Shown: positions 11,326-23,300 of the stretch, piece after piece | Layout of the letters: the number at the start of each line of letters is the position of its first letter | Position numbering within the stretch: the stretch's first letter is position 1 | NCBI GenBank assembly: GCA_030248215.1 | Contig: JASANG010002422.1 | Span: 39,136 to 103,135 of the forward strand | Length of the DNA stretch: 64,000 bases | DNA from: Enoplolaimus lenunculus | Lineage: Eukaryota > Nematoda > Enoplea > Enoplida > Thoracostomopsidae | Reading direction: 5' to 3' | Translations under genes and position numbers: made by a program | The notes under the pieces: generated by a model | Told to the model about the DNA's origin: nothing | Databases searched by the model: none | Seen by the model: the letters and a program-made list of their open reading frames with translations, nothing else

Positions 11326-11530
11326 AAGCGGATATAGAAGGGGCTAAAATTCACTCCGGCGGATAGCGAATAGTTTGGTTTTTTGACCAAAACCCTGTAA
11401 AAAATGTAATAATTTTTCCCTGAGAATTTTTTGTAATAAAATAGTAAAGTTCTTTGCTTACCTTACAATTTTTGCGTTTCATAACGTTTGTCAGATCGGT
11501 TTGTACCCGCCTGTGGGACATTTGCCGGTA
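11326..11530. repeat. family J repeat, degraded
   Basis: AAGCGGATATAGAAGGGGC, TAATAAAATAGTAAAG and TTACAATTTTTGCGTTTCAT blocks. Confidence 0.55.
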
Positions 11531-12000
11531 AAATCGCGTTAAATGGGGAACTCTATTTTAGGTGGGAAATAATGTCCTGGCAGGTTTAAGCATAGTTAAA
11601 GCCTAAGCCTTAGTTTAAGTATTTTCGTGGGTGGAAGTGTACAAGTTCTAAAGAAATTAAAAATTTAATTTCTTACAAAAATTTGAATTTTTGAAAATTA
11701 AAATTTTTGCAAACAAAAATTCAATTTTCAATGTTTTTGTGTATTTTGTGTTTGCGCCATCTCAATTCACTTGAGAGGTCCTTGCTGACGTTTGAACCAA
11801 AATGCTAAATCAACCTTTTGGTGTTATTCGGCTTTGCTTTTATCATTTGGCAAAACAACTTGTGTGTTGTACCTGTGAGGACTAATTATTTCACCTGTTT
11901 GAAATGTTTCTGGTTCATAAATACAATTTCTAACAATATTATCAGTCGTCGTTCGGTCTGTACAACAGTTTCTTAATCAGCTCAACATGATAGGGGAACT

Positions 12001-12202
12001 GGCCAATGTTACTTTAAGGGGCGTAACAGTAGATTAAGCGTATTCCTAAGCCTACGCTTAAGTCTAAGCGTTGCAAGAATCTGTTCCTACGCCTAAGCCT
12101 AAGCCTAAGCCTAAGCCTAAGCAAAAAATGTAATGTCGAATCTAAACGTACTGTTTTATATACCCACCAGAAACCTGGATGCCACTTAAAGTACCATGGG
12201 CC
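12001..12202. mobile_element. family B element, complete, with 8-bp target duplication
   Basis: GGCCAATGTTACTTTAAGGG left end, GTACCATGGGCC right end; CCTAAGCCTAAGCCTAAGC interior. Flanks GGGGAACT and GGCGAACT match 7 of 8. Confidence 0.85.
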
Positions 12203-12210
12203 GGCGAACT

Positions 12211-12361
12211 GGTCCATGTAAAGATCAGGAGTGGAACGTTTTTTCTGCGAACCTGCCATAGAGTAAGCTCAAGCTTTAGACTGTTTTTTTTTGCTTTGGC
12301 TTAGGTTTAGGCTTAGAATTATGTTTATACTACTGTTACCAGCCTGTTATATACATTGGCC
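12211..12361. mobile_element. family A element, reverse orientation, abutting the family B copy
   Basis: GGTCCATGTAAAGATCAGG left, TATACATTGGCC right, GGCTTAGGTTTAGGCTTAG interior. It begins right after the target duplication of the preceding element. Confidence 0.8.
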
Positions 12362-12832
12362 GGGAAGCTGAACAATTTTCAAGAAAGGCATGCAAGGATT
12401 TCAGATGACTTACAAGTGAGGTTGATAACTTTCATTGGGGGGGCAAAACTATTTTGTCCAATTTCAATCCGTATTTAGGTTTAGGCTCAGGGGAAGGTTT
12501 GTGCAAACGTTACATAAGTACGCCTAAGGCTTTGCCTAAACCTAAACCATAATTATGTTGAAAGTGTACTAGGCTTGTTCTGGTTATGGGCTTCTAGCAA
12601 ATATTTTGCAACAGAATAGTCCTCCGTTAAGGTCTCGTAGCATACAGTAGTTACAGGGTAGTAACAAATGTTCGGATTCGGCAAAAAATTTGACGGTTCA
12701 GATTCAGATTCGGCAAATTAGCAATGGATTCGTTCAAATTGTGGATTCGATACTGTATTTTGTTCTACAATTGTGTTGTTGTGTGTCAAACTTTTCTTAT
12801 CAAATTTACGACGTTATGAAATATTAATATAT

Positions 12833-13202
12833 TGGCTGGGTTTCTGAAACCCTATTTAAGTATAACTTAATACTTGAGTTCACGCTAAGTAATTACTTAA
12901 CCATTTTGTCGTTTTCAAAAGCGTACATAGCTAAGTAAATACTTAGATCGCTGAGTACATTTGATATATTACAAATTAACCGTTCAGGCACACTAACCTT
13001 TGTTTCATTGAAATTGTATACTCATGTGGTCTCCTTTATGTACAGCAAAACTATTACTTTCTTGTAACGATAATGGCTCACATTCGGCGTTTATTTATTT
13101 TTGCTCGAAAATGTAAGTACTTACTTAAATTGGCCGATTTAAGCAATTACTTAAGTATGACTTAAGCAAATATATAAGTACGATTTTAGAAATCCAGCCA
13201 TT
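12833..13202. mobile_element. family F MITE, complete
   Basis: TGGCTGGGTTTCTGAAACCC and TTTTAGAAATCCAGCCA are inverted; arms are made of ACTTAAGTA words. Confidence 0.85.
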
Positions 13203-13204
13203 GT

Positions 13205-13640
13205 TTCCTGTTTAAGACTATGATTATGCAAAGAAAATTGATTATTTTAAGACATTAATTTTGTCAAATTGCACGCTATTTTTTAACTTCTTTTTACAAT
13301 TTATTCGACGTCAAAAAATTACAATATTTTAAACATGGGCTGAACGCTGTTTGAAAGGATAGTTTGTTTACATTTTAAGACATTAATTGTATCGAATTTA
13401 GCACAAATTAATATTTTGAAAAATTTTGTACCTGAAATCTATGTGCAACACTAATTGTGTGGTTTCAATATTGTGTCTAAATTCACACAGCGCGTTTGTT
13501 TTAGCGAAAATTTTCCAGATTAACAATCTTCAATAGGAATTTTCTTTCAGTTGTTTGATTATTCACTAATTTTCAAACAATTAACCGATTTTGTGCGTTG
13601 CATTCTTGAAATTCAAACAAAGTTCGTTTTTGTACATTTC
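13205..13640. other. no gene seen
   Basis: AT-rich, no coding signal. Confidence 0.5.
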
Positions 13641-13645
13641 TTAAG

Positions 13646-13702
13646 CCGGATACGGATATCAATTTTGTGTCGCATAACGAACCGGATATCCAGTCACACC
13701 CC
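13646..13702. repeat. family I fragment
   Basis: CCGGATACGGATATC and CCGGATATCCAGTCACACCC. Confidence 0.55.
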
Positions 13703-13791
13703 GGGTACAGATGCTTTTAACGAGAATTACGTCTAAACGAACTCGTAGCAATAAGCGTTTAGCCGAACTCTTGAAACAATTTCGGCCGACC

Positions 13792-13893
13792 CTGGGAAAT
13801 TTTCAACCTTGCTTGTAAACTCAGCGAAAACCCTTGTATGCCTCTCGTGAAAAAATGTTTAGCTCGCTGCTAGCAAAGTGAGCTAGCTACCGG
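13792..13893. repeat. family C MITE fragment
   Basis: TTTTCAACCTTGCTTGTAAA and AGCAAAGTGAGCTAGCTACC. Confidence 0.65.
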
Positions 13894-13894
13894 T

Positions 13895-14440
13895 AGTCTG
13901 TGTCAAAATAGTTTAAAAATATATACACATTGTGTAATATTTAACATAGTTTGTTATGTATATGATTTTTGAGCTATTGTTGCTATGAGCCATATCGAAA
14001 GAAAAGACCTCGAAAATACACAACATTCAAGTCTTTCGTGTTTGTTTTATAGCTAAAATGAGGTTCTTACCTCATGTATAAGGTATTAATATACATATAT
14101 ATTATCATCTATGTGTGCCATGTATAACAAGGGATTATACTCGCAAACAAAGGTTCCGCCTATTCAGACAACACACAAGGCCGAAGTAATAAGATCCTTT
14201 TGATGAACCGCCTATGCTTTATATATACATACATACATACATAATACACACATGTAATATTACAGTGTTGCATGGGATGTAGGTAGGATTTTAAAAATGG
14301 GGCGTGGGTCCATACTGAGAATCAATGGGTAATACAATCTTAAACGGGGTTTTGACGTCTCTGTTTTTTGGTTCCACCCATAGGGCCGCAGTCAGTGCTT
14401 CCAGTGCACATGATAATAACTTCGAGTTAAAGCACGCCCG
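13895..14440. other. no gene seen; short ATAC microsatellite
   Basis: (ATAC)n at about 14224-14242; otherwise AT-rich. Confidence 0.5.
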
Positions 14441-14442
14441 TA

Positions 14443-14606
14443 GCTATAGCTCATCTTGCTAGTGGAGCAGGCAAAGAATTTTTCAGAAGGGGCATTCAAA
14501 GGTTTTCAATGAATTTCAAGCAAAGTTGAAAATTTTCTAAGGGGTCAAAATTTTCCAGGGGGGGGGCTGAGCCGTCCCCGTGGCTCCCCTTGTCGGCGGG
14601 CCCGAG
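14443..14606. mobile_element. family C MITE, reverse orientation
   Basis: GCCCGTAGCTATAGCTCATC at left, CAAAATTTTCCAGGGGGG and GGCGGGCCC at right. Confidence 0.7.
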
Positions 14607-15148
14607 TGAAACATTGTTATGAACGAATTGGCGCGAGCGACGATAATTTTATTCGATTCGAAGAATTCAAAAGTTTATTCTAAACAATTGATATTTTTGT
14701 CGTCTCTTCAGAAATTTTACACCCCCCGGCGACGTAATTCTCCCCCCCCCCCTATGCCCGCGTTGTATACACCCCTGATAAATGTACTACTATATGCTTT
14801 GTGCCCGAAAATGGGTTTTTTTCTATTTTTTATATATATTTCTATTTCTTTTTATTGTATAATGCTAAAAAAGGCTAATGCGAATAAGATAAACACAATT
14901 ATTGCGAATTATACACCATATATCGATGTATTAGTTTCTGACATTAAGGCACGGTGTTAGATTGGGATACTAAGCTTATACAAAGGAAAGGGGGTCAATG
15001 GAGATATATCCCCTCCAAAAATTACTTCAGAAACGAGAAAAAATAGACTTGGCTTTAGAATAGTTTGTTGGATCCTGGTCTTAAAAGGGTTCTCAGTCGC
15101 TACGCTCAATTGCAAAAACATTAATGGTCAGTTTGTACCCTAGAAAAC

Positions 15149-15378
15149 ACAGCCCCTAAAGTTGAGGTAAAAATTATTGACAGGACAAACGGGGGAATGA
15201 AATATACCCCTCCCCCCGAAAAGTTCACATCGCGGTGACAACGAACACCATATGCTACTGCTTGAGCCCCTAAAATTGAGGTAAAATTATCGACAGGGCA
15301 AACGGGGGTATGAAATATATCTCCCCCCTCTGAAAAGTAATTATTTCATATGTCGGTGACAGCTTAGACGATACGCTC
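15149..15378. repeat. two direct repeats of about 115 bp
   Basis: AGCCCCTAAAGTTGAGGTAA near 15151 recurs as AGCCCCTAAAATTGAGGTAA near 15265, each followed by ACAAACGGGGG or GCAAACGGGGG, then ATGAAATATA and CCGAAAAGT or CTGAAAAGT. Confidence 0.8.
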
Positions 15379-15721
15379 CTGTCTCTGGTGTTTAATGAAT
15401 GAGGCATGTAATGCAATTTACCAGGGTCGTAGCTTATAGTTTAGACAGTACTTCATGAATTATAGACGTTTGTGAGCGAACGTAGCGAGCGACAAACTTT
15501 GTTTTGTAATTCGTATTCATTCTAAGCCGACCAGTGAAATTTGTCACATATCAAGAAAGTTTGGGGGGTGCGCTATCTGTACCCCTGAAGCTTATACAGG
15601 TTTTAGGTGGTAATCACCAAGAATATATTCTGTGCTATTTTGCTATATTTATAATGTGATACCTAGTGTTGAACCAATACGGTAAAATAATGATATATAC
15701 TGATATTTCCATATCGATACC

Positions 15722-15877
15722 GCTAGCGGACCAAGAGGGGAGACGGGTGGCGTGCGCTCCACCCCCGTCAGAATTTTTTTGTGTAAAAATGATAGGGTCC
15801 CTACCTTACAATTTTTGCGTTTTATAACATTTGGCAGCCCGCCCTCCCGTCAAAATTTTTTCGATCCGCCACTGATC
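15722..15877. repeat. family J repeat
   Basis: CTAGCGGACCAAGAGGGG, AGGGTCCCTACCTTACAATT, CGATCCGCCACTG. Confidence 0.75.
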
Positions 15878-15879
15878 GA

Positions 15880-16040
15880 TACTTGAATTTTACACCAATC
15901 AAATATGAGGCTCGTAATTCGGCCGCTTTTGGCAGACTGGGTCCGTGACTCCCTTCTGTCTCTCCCATACGTCTTTCCAATTGACCTACCCCCACTGTCT
16001 TGTGCCAAAGTAAAATTGAAGCGAGGTTTAACTTCGCAGA
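15880..16040. other. no gene seen
   Basis: No recognised feature. Confidence 0.4.
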
Positions 16041-16044
16041 TGAA

Positions 16045-16142
16045 TTGCAGGTTGGTATAGCATACCTACGCCTGAACTTAAGCTTACTGTATTACAATCG
16101 CACGGCAAAACGATCCGCCCCTGATCTTTACATGGGCCAAAT
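16045..16142. repeat. family A element, right part
   Basis: GAACTTAAGCTTACTGTATT, CCGCCCCTGATCTTTACATG and GGGCC; left end eroded. Confidence 0.65.
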
Positions 16143-16144
16143 TT

Positions 16145-17205
16145 TCTGAAGGCCCTTTGAATATGTGAAATATTGTAGGGACCCTTTGGATATGAGGATC
16201 TTCATCCATTGCAGCATGCGGGGGTAGGCGCTAACCAAGGCATTGTGGTCGCACTTGACTTTACGTTGGGCAAATTCTAATTCTACCCATGTGCCCATAC
16301 CCGACTCGTCCCAGTGTATGAAATGTGATACAATTTAGAAAATTGAATAGATTGAACTAAAAACATTAATGCCCTTTAGGGTTGACTTAAGAAACCCAAA
16401 ATGCCATCCAAAACCAACAAACCAGAGTCAGATTTCAAAGCTGCGTTTGCGTTCAGTTCGTCTATGTCAACTGTAAAGTTTAAGCAACTCATCTCATAGG
16501 CGACTGTTACCCCTGGATATAATGGTTTTGGCCCTTAATCTCGTAGTAGTATCTATATTCATCATTTCTAGACGAATTCAATCGGGGGATATATCCCTAG
16601 ATTACCCCCCTGTTTATACGTTTTTGTTCAGTTCAACTGTAGGATAGGATTATAGAAATTGTTATTTGCAAATTAAAAACGTTTTAGATAGATTAGTTTT
16701 GCTTAATATTTTATATGATGACTCGAGTATGTTCGTAATGGTTCAGTTTAACGGTGATTTGAACTCGATGGACGTTGTTTACACCCAAGCAATCAGTGTA
16801 GGGTGCGCTAATTTTCAAACAGCGGGTGCCTCCCCATAAACTTCCGGGGTGGGACCCCCTTGCGATGATTAAAATAGTTTTCAAATTTTTTGTTTAAAAT
16901 CTCGTTACGGTGGCGGCATCTCTTTGAAGTAGGAGACCCCAAACTGGGGGGTATGGGGGTGGCTGCTTCGACCCTGACAGCATACACACTGTACATTATT
17001 ATAAGAGTCGATAAGAACTCTTTGAACAAGAGTATGCAACTAATTACTAAATGCGAAAATACAAAATGTACCAGCGCGTGTTTAGGTTTTGGCCCTAATG
17101 CGGTATTTTGGGGTAGACGTTAGTTATAGCATATAAAACAAAAGTATAAACTGCTCGACTTATGGTTTTAAATTTATTTAACACTAAAAATGCAGAGGAA
17201 TGTGT
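16145..17205. other. no gene seen
   Basis: Short frames only; a weak family L-like piece at 17000-17060 (AGAGTCGATAAGAACTC). Confidence 0.5.
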
Positions 17206-17208
17206 CGT

Positions 17209-17461
17209 GACCAATGTAAAGAACACGGGCGGAACAGTATTATATGCATATTAAAGCCTAAGGCTAAGCGTAAGAATAAGAGTAACAATGAGCCTATTCA
17301 TAAGCCTAAGCATATTTCAAAGCCTAAGCCTAAGCCCAAGCGTAACAATGAGCCTATTCATAAGCCTAAACCTAAGCCAGGCAAAAAATCTATTCTAAAT
17401 CATAAGTTTACTGTATTGCACTCGCACAGAAAAACGTTCCGCCCTGATCTCTACATTGGCC
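17209..17461. mobile_element. family A element, long (GCCTAA)n interior
   Basis: GACCAATGTAAAGAACACGG left, CTCTACATTGGCC right. Interior CCTAAGCCTAAGCCCAAGC and GTAACAATGAGCCTATTC are repeated twice. A 109-codon frame through it, rich in Lys-Pro, is a repeat artefact. Confidence 0.85.
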
Positions 17462-17895
17462 GAGTGTTTAGATTTAGAACATTTTCTATATTTTTAGATG
17501 AAAAATTACTGAAAAATACGTCAAACTAAGAATTTTGGAAAAAAATTACGCAAAAATATATGCTGTTTTTGAAAAAAGAAATGCAATTCTAAAGCAATGT
17601 TTGCTCAAATCGTCAGTTATTCAAGCGTATAATAATTTTAGTACATTTTACAGTTTCGTATTTCATTTTTGTAATCTGATTTTTAGAATGTTTTTATTAC
17701 TAATTTTTAAAATAAAAACAAATATTAAAATTTTAAGGTATAAAAACATTTTACTATTTTTAATATTTGCCAAATATTTACAGGATTTGACCGAGCATTT
17801 AAGCATTCATATTTGTTTAAGAGCAAAATTTGGTTCCTGGATCGTGTTTTCAAATGTATATAGGATCCGGACCAGTATTCACGTCATCTACAAGG
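17462..17895. other. AT-rich, no gene supported
   Basis: A 145-codon frame (17535-17972) crosses AT-rich DNA and runs into the next repeat. Its composition is K/I/F/L/N-rich, as expected by chance; not called. Confidence 0.5.
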
Positions 17896-17900
17896 GATTT

Positions 17901-18048
17901 GGCCCATGTTACTTTAAGGGGCGTCCAGGTTTCTGGTGGGTCTATAAAACAGTAGATTTAGATTCTAAGTAGATTAAATGTTTTTGTTCAGGCTTAGGCT
18001 TAGGAATACGCTTAATCTACTGTTACACCCCTTAAAGTAACATTGGCC
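17901..18048. mobile_element. family B element with 8-bp target duplication
   Basis: GGCCCATGTTACTTTAAGGG and CTTAAAGTAACATTGGCC ends; flanks AGGGATTT and AGTGATTT match 7 of 8. The (GCCTAA)n tract is short (GGCTTAGGCTTAGGA). Confidence 0.88.
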
Positions 18049-18159
18049 AGTGATTTGGTACCTCTGCATTGCATTTTAATACTGAAAGTTGACTATTGGT
18101 TAGAAGAAATATGCAGCAAAATATTGAAAACGCGATATGTTTACAAATACGCTATCACT

Positions 18160-18460
18160 TGCGGATACAGAGGAGGGGCGGGGGGCGAACGCCTCCCCTT
18201 CAGAAATTTTTTGTGTTAAAATGGTATGGTCTCCCGACCTTACAATTTTTCCTCTCAGAAAATTTTTTTGTAAAAAACACAATTTTCCCTGCAGAGTTTT
18301 TGTGATCAAATGGTAAGGTCTCCCGACCTTACAAACCTTCGCTCAGAAATTTTTTGGGTAATAAAATGATAAGGTCTCTCTACCTTACAATTTTTGCCGT
18401 TCATAACATTTGTCAACCCGCCCCCCCCAGTCAAAAATTTTTTCTATCCGCTTCTGTACG
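18160..18460. repeat. family J repeat with internal duplications
   Basis: CTTGCGGATACAGAGGAGGG at left, TCTATCCGCTTCTG at right. The GGTCTCCCGACCTTACAA block occurs twice and a GGTCTCTCTACCTTACAA variant once. Confidence 0.75.
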
Positions 18461-18620
18461 CTATCTAACCACATCGTATAGATTAGGTTTTTGTTTAATT
18501 TCCGGTATTTCGTAATATTCATAACGAATCATCTATTATCATTATACAAAATTTTGTATTTCTAACTTAACACTAAAGTTTTCTAATTTTATAAATTTTT
18601 AGTTATCCTGGTTAGTATTC

Positions 18621-18835
18621 TCAAATGTGTATAGCACCTATCACCAGTTTGTAATTTATTCGTACAATTATATATTCCAAGCTGCAAATGGCACACTTTT
18701 GAACCGAATCCACTACAACCTGTTAACGGGTTCATCGGGTTATTTCAATAAACAAATACCGCATTTCTGGCTGCTGTAGTGTTTTTTGAATTTTGTTACT
18801 AACTGGTGATAGGTGCTACACAAATTTGAAATGAC
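18621..18835. mobile_element. family G MITE
   Basis: GTATTCTCAAATGTGTATAG and CACCTATCACCAGTTTG at left; AACTGGTGATAGGTGCTACA and CAAATTTGAAAT at right, inverted. Confidence 0.8.
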
Positions 18836-19142
18836 CATATTTAACATCAAATGGATTATTAAGCGCAGTTGTGAATCTGATACTTTTGTAATGGAAGGTG
18901 ACCGTTTGTCTTCCTTGTCTTTCTTCAGATCCGCCAGTGCCAATCTATATAATTAAAGCTGAAACGAGCCACATAAAGTTGCGTTCTGACATTTTTGCGA
19001 GAAATATGTTAGCGTTGGTTGCAAATATTGCAATCGCACTGCTTGGTAGAAATTATTTTTGAGTGCAATTTCAAAATTTTTTAAAAAAGCTAGAAGTATC
19101 GAGTATTAGTAAAATGTGAAATATTGGTGGGATTCTTAATTT

Positions 19143-19299
19143 GGCCTATGTTACTTTAAGGGGCGTCCAGGTTTGCGGTGGGTCAATAAAAAGGTAGCTT
19201 TAGATTCTAGATTACATTTATTGCTTAGGATCAGGCTTAGGCTTAATAGGAATACACTTAATCTACCTACTGTTTGCGCCCCTAAAAGTAACATTGGCC
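19143..19299. mobile_element. family B element, complete, perfect 8-bp target duplication
   Basis: GGCCTATGTTACTTTAAGGG and AAAAGTAACATTGGCC ends; CTTAATTT at 19135-19142 and 19300-19307. It lies about 75 bp upstream of the unc-13 start codon, in the presumed 5' flank. Confidence 0.92.
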
Positions 19300-19375
19300 C
19301 TTAATTTTATTATAGTAGTGTAAACGTTTCATTTTTCACTATTTTAATTGGTTATGAATTAAATTAATTTAAAAC

Positions 19376-20380
19376 ATGACCGAAACTCCAAGAACCAAAG
19401 CTGAACCCCCTGACAAAGTGATTAACAATGGTCAACTCGAACAATGTAACGCTACAGGAAATTCGTCACACCTTGAAACTGTTTCATCAAATCGTCATAA
19501 TATTGATAAAATGATAGTAGAAAATTACATAGCTAATAACTTCCCGCCAACTGACGAAGTAGCTAACCAAATTTTGCCGAATCATGAATTAACCAACGAA
19601 TTGCCCCCAAATGATGAATTAACTACTACGCTCTCGGCCAATCAGATGTTTTGCGATAAATTCTCACCGACGGACGACTTAGCTAACAAATTCCCGCCAA
19701 ACGATGAATTAGCTAATAGTACCGTTGAAATTGACAACAATGTTATGGTGCCAACAGAAGAAACAACAACTTTCGAGCTAAATGAAGATATAGTTGATTC
19801 GCTGCCTAGTGATCACATAGCTAATATTGCGCCGAATGAAGAAATGGCGCCAATTTGTCAAACAAGCCAGCATAACTCAGAAACGGTAAATTTAAGTCCA
19901 CGAGATACAAGGGATGAGAAAATGTCACCAAAAGAAAAGGTATTCATGGCACCAAACGGCAAAACGATGAATTTTGACTCACCAGATGGAGAAATGTCGA
20001 CACATATAGTGCCAAATAATCAGGAAATCGAAGCTGAGCAAAACAACGAAGAGCCTACTGACATTATGACAACCCAGAATCGGTCTGTAACCGCAACAGC
20101 ACTTGACGAAATCAGCGAAAATGACGAAGAATCGAACGCAATAACATCAAACGAAGACATAGCGAACAATTTGCCGGGAAAATGGAAAATGGCGCGAAAA
20201 ATGACCGCGTCAGCGATGCCGAACGGTGTTGCGCGTAAATTTACCATCGGCGCAAGTGATTCAACTGATGACGATACTTCGATAACGCCAGGCTCTCGGG
20301 CTTCATCGATATGCCGACAACAAGTACCTACCGCTCAATCAACTAAATATCGTGCTAAATGGGCAGAAGCGATGCGAAAA
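19376..20380 (+). CDS. unc-13: unc-13 exon 1: acidic repetitive N-terminal region and calmodulin-binding-like helix
   Basis: Longest open frame in the window. An in-frame TAA lies at 19370 and no AG separates it from the ATG at 19376, so this Met is the likely translation start. The 335 residues are rich in N, E, D, T and P, with a degenerate repeat of the form PNDELANxxPP. The end reads [12 protein letters not shown], which resembles the calmodulin-binding helix upstream of C1 in Munc13 (a W-x-x-A-x-x-K pattern). The frame is open to a TAA at 20390, but a good donor (AAA/GTGAGC) at 20381 gives phase 0, matching the phase of the exon at 22965. The splice is inferred from phase and motif; a short standalone protein ending VSS would be the alternative. 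Confidence 0.8.
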
Positions 20381-23300
20381 GTGAGCAGCTAAATCGCATG
20401 CTAAACTAACCAGCATGCTAGCTATGTTTCTGGCGCGCGAAAACTAGCTAGCTAACTGTCTTAGCTTGTTCTGCGTAACTCAAGAAGTTATTTATTTAAC
20501 CGACAGTCTAACAAGGCGACCTTATTGTTAAGGTTACTTGTCTTCAACACTGGCCCTGTTTTTTGGTTTGTTGGTAGATGTTTATCCTGTTCAAAATATC
20601 ATTAGTATATATGGTGTGTTTTTAGTCGTCTACTTATTTATTATATCGATAATTATTATTGCCAGTTGGGCACATATGTTCTTTTATATTAATTCAAACG
20701 TTTTGAAACTAGGATATAATGGCTGGGTTTCTGAAACCCTACTTAAGTACGACTTAGTACTTGAGTTCCTGCTAAGTAATTACTTGACCATTCTGTCGTT
20801 TTTAAAAAACGTACTTAAGATTTAAGTAAACACTTAAGTCGCTAATTTGGTATATTACGGATTAACACAGGCATATTAACCTTGGTCTAAGTGAATGTGT
20901 AGACTTAAGGTGTCCTCTTAATATAAAGCAAGACTTACTTTGTTATTATGGCAATGGCTCACATTTGTATTTTTTGTTTTTGCTTAAAAAGTTAAGTATT
21001 TACTTAATTTGGCGACTTAAGTAATTACTTAAGTGTATCCTAAATAAATACTTAAGTAAGATTTTAGAAACCCAGTCAATATATAATAATAATTTATATA
21101 ATATATAATATATAATATAATATATACTAGATAATATATAAATTACGTCCATTTTTGGAATAATCCAGCTTAGCTTCATTTAAAATGTTAAGGTTTGACG
21201 TCTTAAAGTACAAAATATCCAGAAAAGGTAGTGTGAAAATGCAACATCTGTTAAATATATAATTTTGTTACATTTGAATAGCGCAACCATTAATGTTTTT
21301 AAGTTTGTAAAAATAATAATTTAAAGCTGGGCCCATGTATAGAACCGGACCGGATCGTTTTCCGGAGCGGCTATAATAGAGTCCGTTTAAGCTTTAGACT
21401 AACGTTTTTGCTCATCCATACGCTTAGGCTTAGACTTAGGCTTAGGCTTAGGAATATGTTTATACTACTAAACCGACCCTGTTCTATACATAGGCCTAGG
21501 GTGGTGCCCCCAAACTCGCGAGCGAAGCGAGCGAGAAGCCAGACACATTTTAAAACTTAAGCGTTTTTGCTTCAACTTGTTAGGGCGGGGCCCGCTATAG
21601 GGGTGCCCCCCAAATGGGAGGTATGGGGGGTGGCACGGACAAACGACACTTGGTTTAGGGGTTTGTATTTGTGGCTGGTACAGTCTAAAACGCTGATAAC
21701 TTAGTCATTTTTGCTTTAGATTTGAGCAATTTTGTGCCCTTGATGTTCATCATGACCAATGCCATTAATATTAATTTCCATGGAACTCTTATCGCGTTAT
21801 ATACTGTTTGTTTATATATCAGTCCGGTTAAAATCTTTTAAGAAAAGATACAAAACGTATAAACTTGTGGAATATACGACGATTCGTCGGTCGACAACTT
21901 GTCGCCCAGCAGTGTCTTGATGTTTATGAATAAATCTAAGCATAATCCTAAGTCTAATCCTAAACATAAGCCTAACCATCCTGATGTGGGACGACTTGTA
22001 GAGTCAATGAAATTGATTACAAACGCTCAGTCAACCAAACGTCTGTAAGCGTGTGAGACATGCTTGTCCTGGTGCATATGCAATATATATATGCAATGCA
22101 CATTGTGTAGTTTGCTTGCCGGGAGCATACGGTCGACACATATAGTCGACGAAAAATGCAGTTGGACAGGCGGGCTGCGTGGTGCAGTGGTACAATATTC
22201 GCTTAGGATCCATAGGCTGAGAGTTCGATCTCCGCTCCAGAAGCGCGCTTTTCCAGCTGCTTAGTAAAAAGGTCTCAAATCCCAGTTCCCGCCTAGACTG
22301 ACAATGTCGAGCGACGAATTGTGATACCCAATTACGGTAGCGGATCCTTGTGTTTTTGACTCAAGTATTATTGAACAAAATTATATTGACCTCATGTTAA
22401 CACTTAGAAACTTTTTAAAATTTTCAAGTGTTAACCTCAGATTATGACATTTTCTGTCTGACATCGTGACATTTTGTTGGGAAAGATACATATATTTACA
22501 CAAATGGGAACAGTTATTTACAAAATTTTAGCTCAATTAATATATGTTTGGACTATATGATTTATATAATTTATATCTATATATTAAACCTGCAACGCCC
22601 CACGTACGTATTTTGAGCTATCTTTCCAGCATTACTTTGTTTACAATATTTTCTTAACAAATACACGTGATTGTTCTATGAAAAGAAAATTTGCAAGAAA
22701 ATTTTTGTGCTTTCGTTAACGTTTGCGCATTGCGCAAAGCTGGCCGACTAGTTGTATATAATTTTGGCTTTCGATGCATTTAAAATTAAGCCTTAGGGAC
22801 AGGATCAGGCTTATATCTAGGCAAAGGTTTAGTCTCCGGGATAGGTAAAATTTTTTAAAATTTAGCCGAAATTTGTCTCTATAGTGTTTGATAAAAAATT
22901 TAAGTTATCATTTTATGTAATAGTTTTTAATTTTTGTTAATTGTGTTAATATTTTTTGTTTTAGGCCACTCTGCTTGAAAATGGTACCGGTTCGCCGAGA
23001 AGGCCTCCATCCGGAGGGTAAGTTGTATGTTTATTGAGTATTAATATTTTATTTTGGTTTAAAGAAAAATTGTATCAAAAAAAGTTTAAAATTAAGAAAA
23101 AATACGAAACGTCATAGTGTCTCAGGTATGAACAATAGGGCCTCACCAAAATTTTCAGGGGGCGTCCAGCTAAGACCGCGCAATTTTTCCTGTATGTTTC
23201 ATAGTATTTTCGAAAAACAGGTGGTGTAGTATTAAATTTTCGAGGAAGATTTCTTGTAGGATCAAGGGAGCAACGGATCAATTCAAGTTTCCCCACAAAG

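Noticed and set aside
17200-17529. 109-codon + strand frame rich in Lys-Pro
   Set aside because: It is a translation of the (GCCTAA)n core of a family A element; a similar frame appears at the 32684 array.
17535-17972. 145-codon + strand frame
   Set aside because: Chance frame in AT-rich DNA that continues into a family B repeat; no domain.
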